A stretch of DNA of 64,000 nucleotides from Alitta virens (Eukaryota > Annelida > Polychaeta > Phyllodocida > Nereididae). Both the position numbers and the translations under genes were made by a program. The stretch covers positions 1,272,001-1,336,000 of the forward strand of contig OW028585.1 of assembly GCA_932294295.1 (NCBI GenBank), read 5' to 3'. Under the pieces are notes generated by a model. That model ran no database searches and was not told the DNA's origin. It saw only the letters and a program-made list of their open reading frames with translations. Positions 34,301 through 48,300 of this stretch are shown one piece after another; the first letter of the stretch is position 1; every line of letters begins with the position of its first letter.

Positions 34301-35330
34301 TATCAGCAAGATTTTACCTTTGCACTTTCCATATTTATCTTCTATCTATCTATTTATCTATTGGCTTCTTGGTGTTGGCGTCGATTACAGTTATCCGCCA
34401 TGTGTGACCAAATTAAGTTACCCTATTTTTTTTAATAAATCCGTTATGATTATGAGTTTAAAGCTAAAATGTATATCTTCCGATTTCGGTGGCATGAAAT
34501 GCATTAGTTCTTCTGTGCATGTTTTAGTAGAGCCAATATTGTCTCTACTGGCCCAATAATGTTTGCCAAAGCTGTCAATGATACCCTAATTTATGGTACC
34601 TTGTTATTCACACAACAAACTGCAATCTTTTGTTCTTAGGATTTTAACTTCTGTATAGATCTATTTGTACACAGACTGCAACTCAAGGGCCTAATTCCAG
34701 AAAAAAATACAGGAGGGTTAGTACTGACATTAACCTTTCTAAGCCATCAGCCAGACCATCCACCAGGTGTCCTTCTCAAAGTGTATTATCTGCCACCTGG
34801 TGATATGAAATCAGACCTCTCTAATGCACCAATGTTGCCTTAGTATTAATAAGGACAAATTCTCCTGCAGGACTGAGTCAGTGACAATGCAATCAGTTTC
34901 CCAATTAGGCATATACATACACTACAGTGATAAGTGTTTATTCGGCCATTTCCAACTGAATTAGGCCTGTAATTAAGTGATTGTGACAGATAGGGGACAG
35001 TTGCCGGAAGTGGACCACTTGTTTAATATATAAAGAGAAAACATCCTGGAACACCCAAACACACAATGCATGTGATCCTGGTTCTTTGTGTATATACATA
35101 TTATTTACATGCACAACACAGATTGCATTGTGGTCTATAATTTTTGGAAATCAAAGAGTTCTAGTTAGACCTGTCCTCAATATAGATCTTTTTTTTTTCT
35201 TCTTTTTTTCTTTTTTTTTTGAGGCTATGAAAGATGTCGACCTTACCCATTTACTGATCATGAATTTAGATGTTGTTCTAGAAGTTTTTTAATTACATTG
35301 GACATGATTTCATGCAATCTTAACAGGGTT
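34301..35330. other. Non-genic stretch; 34980-35180 has local copies
   Basis: CACCCAAACACACAATGCAT…GATCCTGGTTCTTTGTG at about 35050 recurs at 38770-38880 and 37675-37740. This points to tandem duplication of the Ig gene's 5' region. A T-rich tract lies at 35187-35220. Confidence 0.5.
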
Positions 35331-35334
35331 TGAA

Positions 35335-35625
35335 CATTTGTTCAAGTTCATATGATCAGCTGCCAGAAGCAGATGTAATGGTGAAATTATAAGGCTTGGA
35401 AGCACACACCATACTATATATTTACCCCAAGGTTGAGGTATCTTGCTGGTCTCAGCATTGACACCCGAGTAAAAGACACCTCCAGTTTAATGTCTCATTG
35501 GATCGAAATCCAGATGTAACTCATGAAGGGTTCTTGGACTGGGGATCAAATCTGGACCCTGCAGCAGATCTGGCCAATGTGAAATTGGCAGATGTCTTAC
35601 CCATTAGGTCTAACTGCTACATCAA
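35335..35625 (-). mobile_element. SINE family 2, near-full copy
   Basis: The minus strand runs from TAGACCTAATGGGTAAGACA and GATTTGATCCCCAGTC (degenerate B box) through GGTGTCAATGCTGAGACCAG and TGGGGTAAATATATAG to CTGGCAGCTGATCATATG. Confidence 0.7.
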
Positions 35626-36312
35626 TAGATATATGTAAATAACATTTTCAAAATTTGCCAAGTAGGTATTGATAATGAATAAATCTCAATATCTAGGCAT
35701 ATTTATGCATATTGTGCTTGCTGATGAGTTTTGGGCAAGAGTCTAGTGTATGTCATTCTCATATAAACCCAAATCATATAATGGTATCTGTTATGCATTA
35801 CCAGCACAGTCATGCATTTTTCCTCTAATTATTGTTCATGAATTTGCAGTTATTACAGTATATTAATAAGTATCCTGTCTCCTATGCAGACCTTCTCCTG
35901 CGAAGGGGTGGTGTTTAGCAAAGGGTAATCAATTTCAGACCTAGCAATGATCCTGGTGGGATGAGCAAGAAATATAGACTGTGCGTATCAGTTATTAACC
36001 ATAAGAATACAAAGTAACAAGTCCCCATACTAAATAACTTGATGCAACTTCATATTTGACCATATCCAGTGAATTATTTTGTTCACCGAATGCAACAGGC
36101 ACAGTAATTTACCTACTTTAGCGCCGAGCGAAATCATAGTCGGAACATAGGATATTATATTATAGTCTGAAGAGTATCCTAATTGAAAACACACTTGGTG
36201 TATCCAGAATAAACTTAATCAACTCTAATTTGCCACTAATTGTTGTTCAGCAATTCACAGTTATTTATTATGATATAAACTTCCTCAATAGTTATACTAT
36301 TCAGATGCGACA

Positions 36313-36382
36313 ATGGATGACACTGGGCAACAAGCTGTAAAATTGCTGTGGATGATAATCTTGACTGTTACCTCTTTTCAAG
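36313..36382 (+). CDS. Ig receptor exon 1 (signal peptide)
   Basis: ATG at 36313; ends CAAG/GTATGAG (phase 1). A short overlapping ATG at 36305 is out of frame and stops after 11 codons. A decayed copy lies at 39449. Confidence 0.72.
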
Positions 36383-39300
36383 GTATGAGTTTCTTTTATG
36401 ATGCACAGTAGATGACATATACTGGTAGCTCTCTGACTATGCAGTTAGTCAAAACAACTAACTTGTCAGACTTCATGACTTTTTCAGATACGTTTTGGCA
36501 AGCTTTAAATACTTTTTCTATGAACTCAGAACTCAGAAAATTTTTTTATTTGAAGTCTTCAGGAGGGTCTATCTAAGACTAATTAGAAGTCACTGTCGAG
36601 GGCTCCCCCTTGATGACATTTTACATGAACATTGCTACTTATAGTTGAAGAAAGCCTTCAATGATGAAGGAAAGATATCCCATTGTCATTTATTGAAGTT
36701 GAATTGTTGTAGTAAAAAGTAGGTTATGGCTAGAATTATTGACTCTTTATCATATAACATAGCCTTTAGCAAATTGTGGGACATTGTGGGACATTGTGGG
36801 ACATTGTGGGACATTGTGGGACATTGTGGGACATTGTGGGACATTGTGGGACATTGTGGGACATTGTGGGACATTGTGGGACATTGTGGGACATTGTGGG
36901 ACATTGACACTTCGTAGGCACTTGTAGGCACTTCGTAGGCCATGGCCATAACAAGCTGACCATACTACAGATTGCACTTTTTTTGATCTCGCATCACAGC
37001 TTTCAGCCCTTTGCCATGTATATGGCCTTCATGTTGGTCAGCTTGTCCCACCCTTTAGTCTAGACATTATAACTTCAGGTTTATTGCTGCAAAGCTAATG
37101 AACTACAGTAATATATCTTAGAGGAAGACCTTGAATGAGTTAAAAAAATGACAACTTTGACGGTTTTTAGGTCACAAAGGTAAAACTCATACAGAACCTT
37201 GTGGCTCTTCACTCAGCTCCCGCCAGCAAAATATGTGGAAATTGAGGCTCTTCCCTCAGACCAACCATCCCTACCTTTGTTAATATATTGGCATGATAAT
37301 TGTGCAAATTGGTTACAGAACAACAAATGTGATCCTTGTAGAAAATTATTCAAGGAAAAGTGCCGCAAAGCAAAAAACCAGAACAAAATTAAATGTCTTA
37401 AAGGCCATGGCTGTATTAGTTCATAAGCACTTTGTAGGCGTTTGTAGCGAAATCTTAGCTGATCCTAACAGTTCGCAGTATCTCATGAGAAACAATCATA
37501 ACATTTATGCGAGTAATAATTCGGTGCAAAATGCTTAGCAGTTCTTGCAGGGGGAAACTGGGCCTAACTCTTGAATATACATGCATTTTATATTTTTCAC
37601 ACCAAAAAAAGGGACAACATTTCTCAGTATGTAAATGTAAATATATTGAACAAACTGTTATTAAGTTATTTTGAAAAAAAACACACAATACAAAATGATC
37701 CCGGTTCTTTACATATATTTTTATATCAGTGAACTTGTATAAATAAATTCCCTGAAGATATCAAATGAATCTCTACCAATGATGGCTTCAAAAGGAAATT
37801 AAAAACTCATCTATTCAGAACTGCCTATGAACAATAGGCTTCTTTAATCCAAGCCTCGGTGAGCATATATCTTTTCTGAAAGAGGCGCTATACAAATACA
37901 TTTATTTATTTATTTATTATCATGAATTATCACACTAGTAAACTTATGGGGCCACCTAAAGAAGCTATATAATGTTATATCAAGGGAAACTGAGTAGAAA
38001 TTGCTGCCATCAGTGTTTGGTTGAACATTTTTTACTCTTGAAATTCTCCATTTGTTAATAGCATTCGGACAGTCAAATCATCTTGGCTCTAAAATTGCTG
38101 CAACATTGCTGCAATATTGCTGCAATATTTCTGCAACATTTTCATTGAGGCAGTGTTGATAATGGTTACACAAAGAGTTACACATCACAGTATGTTGCTG
38201 CGGTCTTGATACAATATCATCATTTATTTACATTTCACAACTTGCACATTTTGACTGTGAAATGAAAGAATTCCCTGACATTATATGATTATTGAAATGA
38301 TGACCTAATATGCTTTATAAATTAAGACTGCAACATTAAAGTTGTCATTTAGGATGCAACTGAACTGATCTCTGATCTTAGTACAAATGTATTACATAAA
38401 AAAAGTCTCAGCAAGTACGTTATCATTGAGAGAGAAACTGAACTGGTGTCAGTAAATAAAAAAAGTCTGTGGGGGGACTGTATAAAATTATCATTTAGAA
38501 AGAAACTGAACTGGTGTCAGAACATTATACAGAAAGAGTATCTCAGAGTACTGTATAAAATTATCATTGAGAAAGAAATTGAACTGGTGTCAGTAAATTA
38601 TATAAAAAAGCCTCTGGGGGGACTGTATAAAATTATCACTGAGAAAGAAACTGAACTGATAACAGTAATTTATATGGAAAAAGTTTCTGGGAGTACTGTA
38701 TGTAAAAGTATATAAACTGAATAAATTTTGATAATGATATTGTTAATAATTTGTTAGATAATATACTGGGAACACCCAAACACACAACACAATATGATCC
38801 TGGTTCTTTACATCAATTGTTATATCCGTAAACTTGTTACACGCAGTGTGTATTTTGGTCTATACATTTTGGAAATCATATTTTCCCAGTTTGTAGGCTG
38901 ATCAATTGGGCATAGCTTCCTCTTTTGTGTTATAAAATATATTTATGACACTCACGAATGATGATAGGTTTTCCAGAATTTTTATTCTGTACAATTAATG
39001 AAGGTTTGATCATATGTACTTACACACAGCATTAAAGAAATTTTAATGTTTGTGCTTTATTTTTGCAAGAATTGTTGGTAAAAATATTAAGGAAGCATCA
39101 ATGATGAAGTGGTATCAATATTCTGGTAGACAACTCAAAAGAAATGCACAATGTACACCATGGCCTAAAATTCCCCATATAAACATTAAATAGAATAACA
39201 GTGACTTTTGAAAGAGAGTCAGATGTATACATCAAATTGTTCTATCCAAATTGCATCTCATTTGTGCAATACCAGTACAGTCATCTGAATATTTAGTATA

Positions 39301-42300
39301 ATTGCTACTAATATAAATTAACAGTTAATGTAAATAGTATCCGGATTCAAAACGAATCAGTCATCTAAATGCCACTAATTGTGATGCAGAAACTCAAAAA
39401 GTTATAAAAAAATAACTGACCCAATAGTTATGCTATTCAGATATGACAATGGATGACACTAGGCAACAAGCTGCAAAAATACTGTGGATAATGAACTTGT
39501 ATAAAAGTTTATTTTGTGAATGTTGTGCAATACATGACAGAAGGTGCTCTGAAAATTTTTCTGATTGGGTCAATAATAATAATAATAATAAATACTTTAT
39601 TGTCATTTTAGGCATGAAACTCATCTCATGCTGGTCACAGTCAAACATCAACAGAAATACCAGTCAGTGACTTTTGTTAAGCTGTTGGGTATCAACATTG
39701 ATAACAAACTGAATTTTGACTGCCATGTTACAATAATGAGTAGAAAAGCATCTAAACAAATTAATGCACTTCACAGATTATGTAAACACAGTGATTACAC
39801 AAGTAAACTTAGAATATATAAATCTTGTATCTCATCTAATTTTGTCTATGTGCATAATACTTTCACAGTACGACAAAACCAATAACTTGAGAAACTAAAT
39901 AAAAGAGCAATATGATTAGTTTGCGATGATTATGATAGCCAGTACAACCAACTGCTGGGGAGAACATGTACAAATAAAGCTTTATGTAACAAGGAGCAGA
40001 ATTTGTTTATCTAAAAAGTTCATTCTTTACCTGGCAGATTACGCCATACGAGATGAGAGATAATATTAAGCTAGTCAAGCCTGTTTACAACACTATGCAA
40101 TATGGTTTCAGATCTATTATGTATCACTGTGCTTTGATTTGGAATTATTCTACTGTTGAATTAAAAGAAGTAGAGGAATTAGCTAAGTTCAAAGACTCAT
40201 TTGGACGTTGCAGTTCCTTGGAAAGTTGAAATTGTGGATCATACATAATATGTCAGCAAAATATTTCATCATCATTGTATAGTTCAGTCATAATCTCATT
40301 CATTATAAATATCTGTATATATATCTTCATGTTAGTATTGTTATTTTATCTGTCGGCTAAAAGCTTTATAAGTTATGTTTTATTGTTTAGCCTTACACCT
40401 GCACACATGCACATGCACAGAGATTCCACATAGAACAGACATACACAAGTGGAAAGAGACAGAGACATACATTGACAAACAAGCACTCATCCAATGACAC
40501 ATACATACAGACTGGATTGAATTTAGCCTAAGCTCATTGATAAGTCTGTATCTGCTGGTTCTGCACTGTACAGATCTTAATCTTCTACTTGATGGAAGAA
40601 CTTTGTAACTATTGTGAACGGGGTGTACATGTTTTATCATTATAAACAACTTCATACCACAGTAGAACACTTTTTTTTATTCAAGATGATATAGAGAATT
40701 CTAACACAGACTATATGTTGGCAGTATTGAACAGATTCACTATTTGTGTGTCAGGTTGAAGTTCATGCATTTGATGTACAAAGTACATGATTGAGTTAAC
40801 CTTTTTGAACAATTTCCCAACATAATGTTGCTTGTAAATATGAAACGACTATCTATGATGGCTAGGGTTGTTAGTCAAACAGCTAACTTATCAGACATTG
40901 TGAATTTTTAGACAATGATTCGCTGGATTAGGGCTTTACATTCTGAATTTCTGCACCTGATGGACAGGCGGGACCATTGCAATGAGATGAGTGATGAAAC
41001 TGCCATCCAGTTTAGGCTCAATCGTGAAATGAACGTGGTACCCAGTGGTTTGGTGCCCAGCGCACCCCCACCACTGATATTTTTGTTGTTGACATTTTTG
41101 GCAAACAATGGACATTTTAACTATTTCTAGGATTACTTTCCCATATAATAACCATTAACAACTTGGTCAACTAACCCTAACCCTACATTTAAGAAGTCAG
41201 CTGTCTCAGTCAATGTCCTCTATGTCATTACATTCGAGTTTACCAACTTTGTCTAAGGGTGACTAACTTCTTAGACCAAACTATGTCACATGACATTATC
41301 TAAAGGTGACTAAGTTGTTAGACCAAAACATGTTATATGACATGACATTTTCTAAGGGTGACTAACTTCTTAGACCAAAACATGTCATATGACATTACAC
41401 TTTCTAAGGGTGACTAACTTCTTAGACCAAAACATGTCATATGACATGACATTTTCTAAGGGTGACTAACTTCTTAGACCAAAACATGTCACATGACATT
41501 ATCTAAAGGTGACTAAGTTGTTAGACCAAAACATGTTATATGACATGACATTTTCTAAGGGTGACTAACTTCTTAGACCAAAACATGTCACATGACATTA
41601 TCTAAAGTTGACTAAGTTGTTAGACCAAAACATGTTATATGACATGACATTTTCTAAGGGTGACTAACTTCTTAGACCAAAACATGTCACATGACATTAT
41701 CTAAAGGTGACTAAGTTGTTAGACCAAAACATGTTATATGACATGACATTTTCTAAGGGTGACTAACTTCTTAGACCAAAACTTGTCATATGACATGACA
41801 TTTTCTAAGGGTGACTAACTTCTTAGACCAAAACATGTCACATGACATTATCTAAAGGTGACTAAGTTGTTAGACCAAAACATGTTATATGACATGACAT
41901 TTTCTAAGGGTGACTAACTTCTTAGACCAAAACTTGTCATATGACATGACATTTTCTAAGGGTGACTAACTTCTTAGACCAAAACATGTCACATGACATT
42001 ATCTAAAGGTGACTAAGTTGTTAGACCAAAACATGTTATATGACATGACATTTTCTAAGGGTGACTAACTTCTTAGACCAAAACATGTCATATGACATGA
42101 CATTTTCTAAGGGTGACTAACTTCTTAGACCAAAACATGTTATATGACATGACTTTTCTAAGGGTGACTAACTTCTTAGACCAAAACATGTCAGATGACA
42201 TTATCTAAAGGTGACTAAGTTGTTAGACCAAAACATGTTATATGACATGACATTTTTTAAGGGTGACTAACTTCTTAGACCAAAACATGTCATATGACAT

Positions 42301-45300
42301 GACATTTTGTAAGGGTGACTAACTTCTTAGACCAAAACATGTCATATGACATGACATTTTCTAAGGGTGACTAACTTCTTAGACCAAAACATGTCACATG
42401 ACATTATCTAAAGGTGACTAACTTCTTAGACCAAAACATGTCATATGACATGGCATTTTCTAAGGGTGACTAACTTCTTAAACAAAATGGTTGGTGTCAG
42501 CCATTCTAGACACTTTCAAATGGTTAAGGGTTGCACAAAATGATGTTCTAGTATGCTTCTGCAGTATAACTCTGTTCAAGGGAATATATAACAAAAATAG
42601 GATATTAAGGAATGTAATATTATTACAAGTGTAATAATCATTTACGGATAATGTATTCATTGTAAGTGGTTGTCAGTCATTTTAGAGTATGTATCATATT
42701 ATTTGTTACACAGTGAGTTGGGCAAAACCTGAAAATCACTGAATGAAATGCTCATGTGACATAGATCATTGCTTTCTGTTGAGAAACAACTGTCCAAAAG
42801 CTATTGTTTACCAGTGTAACCACTTTTCTGCTAGGCACTATAATAATAAGGCTCAAATACTGCTTGAAATGATTAGAGGTAGAATTAATCATCTGTGTAA
42901 TACAGCTGTATGTGGGTATTGGTATAGAATAGATTTATTATGTTAGAAACATAAATAAACATTGTCATGATTACAACATGACAAGGATCAGTTACTGGCG
43001 GGCTGGCTGAGACAAGTTTAGATATATAGATTACTTTATTTGATGCAGTACATAGTGACTAAGTTACTAAAATCTTGAATTGTTAATTCTTTTCTTTAAT
43101 CACATGAAAAACATCAACAATTAATAAAAACATTCTTATCAACATGCTTCCAACTAGAATGAAACTTTTTATAAAACAATCAATACATATATGTCTTACT
43201 GACATATTGTTATTATTGAGGTTATGTGTGAAGGGAAAAATCATGCAATTTATCTTGGAAATGTTTTTATCAGACATGAAAAGCCAGATTGGCAAAAAAA
43301 TGAAGTTCTGCTTTGTTTCTCCATATATTTAGAGCTAATATTAAACAAAATCTACTTACAACTTTCCCCATATGTACATGTATATAAACCTACTAGGTGT
43401 TTCATAATCATATTTTTCAAACGATAAGCACACTGATCACAGAACTAGGAAGTAATATGATATAGTTGATATTATAATTATATTGGATCCAATGTTCATC
43501 AATCAATATTTTGGACTAAAATTTGTGCAATAATCACAGAACTTCATATCAGGAAGTAAGTCTTCAGGAAGTAATCAGGAAGTAATATGTCATATCATAT
43601 CGGGTTAATAATTTGCATTTGAATTGGTGAATTGATTACAGCACTGGGAAATGAGTTCAAAATGTGACTTTATATATATATATATCTTGTTGGACTGATA
43701 TATTTGAACTATATGGTCTTGGGTTCATATTACTCAGTGTTTCTTTGTGGGAGTATGTTATCTTATTGGATTAATAATTTATTGTTTTGAAATGATCTTG
43801 TGTTTAGATGACCTAGTTTTCTTTTTTAGGCTTAACATCAGCTGTGACAGTTGAGGAAGGAAGAGTAGCCATTTTGACCTGTCATGGTTATGTACCCAAT
43901 CCAGAACAAGAGAGATTTGCATTATTCAACTGGTTCAAGGCAAGCCAGTCATATATTTTTTTAGCTCAGAACAGAGTGGCCTTATATGACAAAGCAGATG
44001 GAGCCCAGAACTCTTTGGGTGACTTTTCAGGCAGAGCTACAATTGACAGCAAAACAGGAGCTTTGGAAATCCCTCAAAAAAGGGTGTCTGATGATCATGG
44101 CTACACCTGCTACTTTCAGAACACTGCATCAGGAAACATCCGAAGGGAAACGCAGCTTGTTATTACAGGTAAGGTCTATGTCAGTGTCTAATATTTGTGT
44201 TACACAACTGAGATGTATCAATTTGTTAGTGAAATTGCAGTGTTGAAGGTTTTGAATATTCAGAATGAACACATAATGCGTGGCATTGACTTGGGATGCC
44301 ATGTTTATAACTATAGTTTACTAATTTGAATTCAACAGGATGCAATGTTTGGCTTAGTTATTATACATCTTTATAGGACCTCTTTCATGGCACAAATATA
44401 TTTAAATATCATGAGGCTCCAAATGTAATTTATTCGTATTTCCGGCGTGTAGTTGCTTGTTGGGTAGCATTTATTATGAGACACAGATGAAATAAATGAA
44501 AAACAAATATTGCATTCAACATAATGACAAACGAATCATACAAATAAAACATTTATGGAATGCTGATATCTATTACAGTTAATATTAAATTTCAAAAGCG
44601 CTTTACTGAATGTCGAAATAAGTCATATATAAAAGAGATAAAACATTTAACATTTAAACACATGTTTGAAAAGTAAAGTTTTTAAAAGTCTCATTTATAT
44701 TAATTTTGTATATTTGAAACACTAATAAGCTATTCCAAAGATCTGGTGCAAATTTGGCAAAGGCTCGATCACCGTAAAATTAATTTAAAACAAAATTGTG
44801 CTGCAGTAAATTACTAATTAATTTTTACAAATGTTTTATGCATTGTTATTTCTTCATAATGTGTAGGTATTATTATTCTTTTAGCTTACTGGGTTATTTA
44901 AACACAGTTCCTACTATCTGTTAAATATGCCATGTTGAATCTTTTAACAAAATATAAGTGTTAAATTTGCAGTGACTCCATCTGAAAGTGATCTCGAAGT
45001 AACTGCAAGTCCACCTGGTCTAGTCAACAACAGAACATCAGTCACATTCAAATGCAGCGCAATGAGAGTAAGACCTCCACCTGAACAAATGCTCTGGAAA
45101 TTTGTTGGTGATGCAAATCAACTCCCAGGACTGTACAAAAATGAAACAAACAGTGATGAATTGACTTCTTCTGTGTCTTTGGAGTATACCATGACTGTCA
45201 ATGGCAAAGACAATGGAAGAAAGCTCAAATGTTATTACGTCACTGCTGCAGGAAATACAATCATCAGCTCAGAAGAAGCAACTGTCAAAGTTCTGTGTAG

Positions 45301-48300
45301 GTGTTTATTATTGACAAAATTATGACATCATTATATCACAAGTACGAAACACTATATTGTATGGACCTTTTGTGGTAATTGCAGCTAATTTTACTTTGGT
45401 AGAAATAGTTTTTGTTAGCTGCCGAAGAATAAAAAAGAAATTTGCCATATAGATGATTGGACTATTCTAAGATGGTATATTATGAAAGGATTTCATAATG
45501 ACAAAATTCATATTAACTGTTGATATATCCAACCAACATTACCCAATCTTTTACTTTCTGTAACACTTACATAAACATAACTTAGCAGTGCAATTGTAAT
45601 ATGGCTTGCAAATTGGTCAATGTTAAAATTTCAGTATTTTTATGTTTTATTGTGCATACATACATGTATGCATACATAAATGGATTAATGTAAATGCAGC
45701 TTACAATAGTCAAAGCAGCATTTCACAGTAAGTAATGTTTATGTATTTTATAGTCAAACCATCAGGCCAACCACAGCTAACTGGGAGCAAGAGAGCTGTC
45801 AAAGTCAACTCTACAGTTACATTTACATGTGACACTGCTAGTGTTAATGGCAGCATCACATGGTACAAGTGGATTTTTGCAAATGGAAATGAACTAGGAA
45901 ACACGACTGAAAACACATGGACATATAAAATCAGAAGGTGTGATGAGATTCTGCAGTTTGTTTGCATTGCCGGAAATGTTGCGGGCCACACTGCGAACTC
46001 CCTGCCTTTTGATATTGAAGTACAAAGCACAAGTATGTATGCTGCTCGTTTCATCCATTTTTCATATCTTTCATTACTTTTTATATTCTCATATTTCATA
46101 AAATGTATTTATATTTTCAGGCCAGCCAACACCTTTTTCTATAATGCTGGTTATACTGGGCACACTACTTGCATTTAGTCTGCTTGGAAACCTTGCATCT
46201 GCTGTGTATCGTTGCATTCCAAGGAAATCCAATAATGGTATGATGCTAATTAAATTTGTCCGTGCAAAATCTGTATGCAGCAAGTATTATGATCAAAATT
46301 TCTATTTTATGCAGGTCCGTCCAAGACCCGGAAACTCCTGAGTGACAAAGTTGTTCATTGCAATGACAAAGGTCAGTAACATCAACCAATGAAACTGTTC
46401 TTTAAGAACCAAAAAGTACATGTTTAAAACAATATAATGTTTCCAAAATGTATCCACATTTCACAACATTCAGATTGCCATTTAGGTGACATTGTGTCAG
46501 TATCGACAAACAATATTGTCGAAAGAAGAATCATGCTGCAATAATGGTGAGGAAAAGTGCCGGGCGGTTGAGAAGTCTGAATTTAATTCAGGAACTTTCT
46601 GGTCAATTCATTGTTAAATAATATTAAGCTATTCTATGTTTGGTCATGTATCAGCCCTAAATTCACATTACTTGTCGGCCGACATGTCAGTTGCTGTCGG
46701 CCGCAAGGAACCTGTGCACTGCCCAACTCGCCCAAAGTCAACTCGTCTGCCAGGAAGCAGCCCTTCAGCGTGAGTGGCTTGGTGGGTGCAGGTCCAGCCC
46801 GCCCCTCCCTCCTAGCAGTAATATCACTTCAGCTCCCTTGTAATCAGTGTTTACAGTCTTATGTGAGCACAGGGCATGCTTGTGATCAACCATGTGCATA
46901 TAATCATGTGTCAATTGCAATTCAGTTTATGACAAACCTGTAATCAGGCCTTCTTTATTCTACATAAATGTAAACAATACAAGCCTCAAGTAATCGTGGC
47001 TTTAAAAGGGCACTTGTATATTATATAATTAATGCTTTCTTGAATAGACTCATATAGATCATGCTTCTATTATATATAAAGTAGAACTATGATAGTCAAT
47101 CCTTTGGATAGCATCTATTTAGATAATTGATAGATGTTATTTGGATATCCTATATGTATTTATGTATTATATCATATAATTGATTAAATACCTCTATTTA
47201 TTTGTATATAGGGCCAGAGAAATGCAAACATAATAAAATATGATACTTTTATTGGTGTATATTTAGTTTCGACCATAAAACTGGCAACATAATTTTAGGA
47301 TTAGGTCTATATTGGTATCTTTATGTATCATCACTGTGAAGGAACCAAATAATTTGGCAGTCCTTAGTTATTGAGCACTGTGTGGAATATCCAAAGCTTA
47401 TTGGATAATTACATAAACCCTTCAGCTGAAGGGATATAAAAGGCAAATGCCAGCTCACATATTATCAGTCTGCTGGAAATCTAAGTCCGATTTTGTACGC
47501 AAATTTTTGTGTGGACCAGTTAGCTTTCTGGTGGCTAGTTGACTCATAGTAGCAGACCAGTTGACTCATGGTAGCGTCCCAGTTGACTCATAGTAGCGGG
47601 CGATTTGACCTTATCGGCGGACCAGCTGTACAGGCGGGGGAGTTGGTAAGAGGACCAGTTGTCGCGCGGATCACTTGACTAGCCCCCATTGAAATTTATG
47701 TCTAAAACGTGTTCTAATTGTGGAACTTTACTGTTCTCATTACAGTCACATAGAAAAGTAGACCTGTGTATTTTTGAAGCCCAGGACTATGCATTTATGA
47801 ACTCACTGTCTGTAAATTATTCATTTGATGTTGTTAAATTGTATATATTAGACTGTTAGTCAGTGCCCATACCAACTTATATATATGTAGATATATCTTC
47901 AAATTATATTGTACAAGCTCATAACATTATAACAATTTATTTAAAGACAAAGTGGACCTGAAAAACCTTGCGGTAAAAGTATATATAAGTCGAATTCAGG
48001 AAAACATTTTGCAAATTATTTTCATGTCATCGAACTAGCATACCTCAAGCATAAAAAAAGTATATAGATGATTACAGAACTCAGCACACTGAATTCAATT
48101 ATGTAACTATCTAGATAGAATGCCCAGATGGCATTCCAAATCGGCCTAGCACTGTTTCCATACAGGCCACAGCCTTTACAACATTGTATTAACATCGCAG
48201 ATATCGCACCAACGTGGAAATGATTTGTAATGCTATCTGGGTGGTCGACTGATTGACAAATAATATTATTTACTTGTTGCATTAGATAATGGAATCCCGC

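Noticed and set aside
36686..36977. Overlapping frames with SHNVPQCPT repeats
   Set aside because: Product of the perfect 10-bp repeat, open in all three frames.
41170..41190. Interstitial telomere repeat (ACCCTAACCCTA)
   Set aside because: Only about two units; expected by chance.
45710..46099. 129-codon minus frame opposite Ig exon 4
   Set aside because: Antisense shadow of a well-supported exon.
46611..46943. 110-codon plus frame in Ig intron 6
   Set aside because: GC-rich intronic sequence with no domain, phase or splice evidence.
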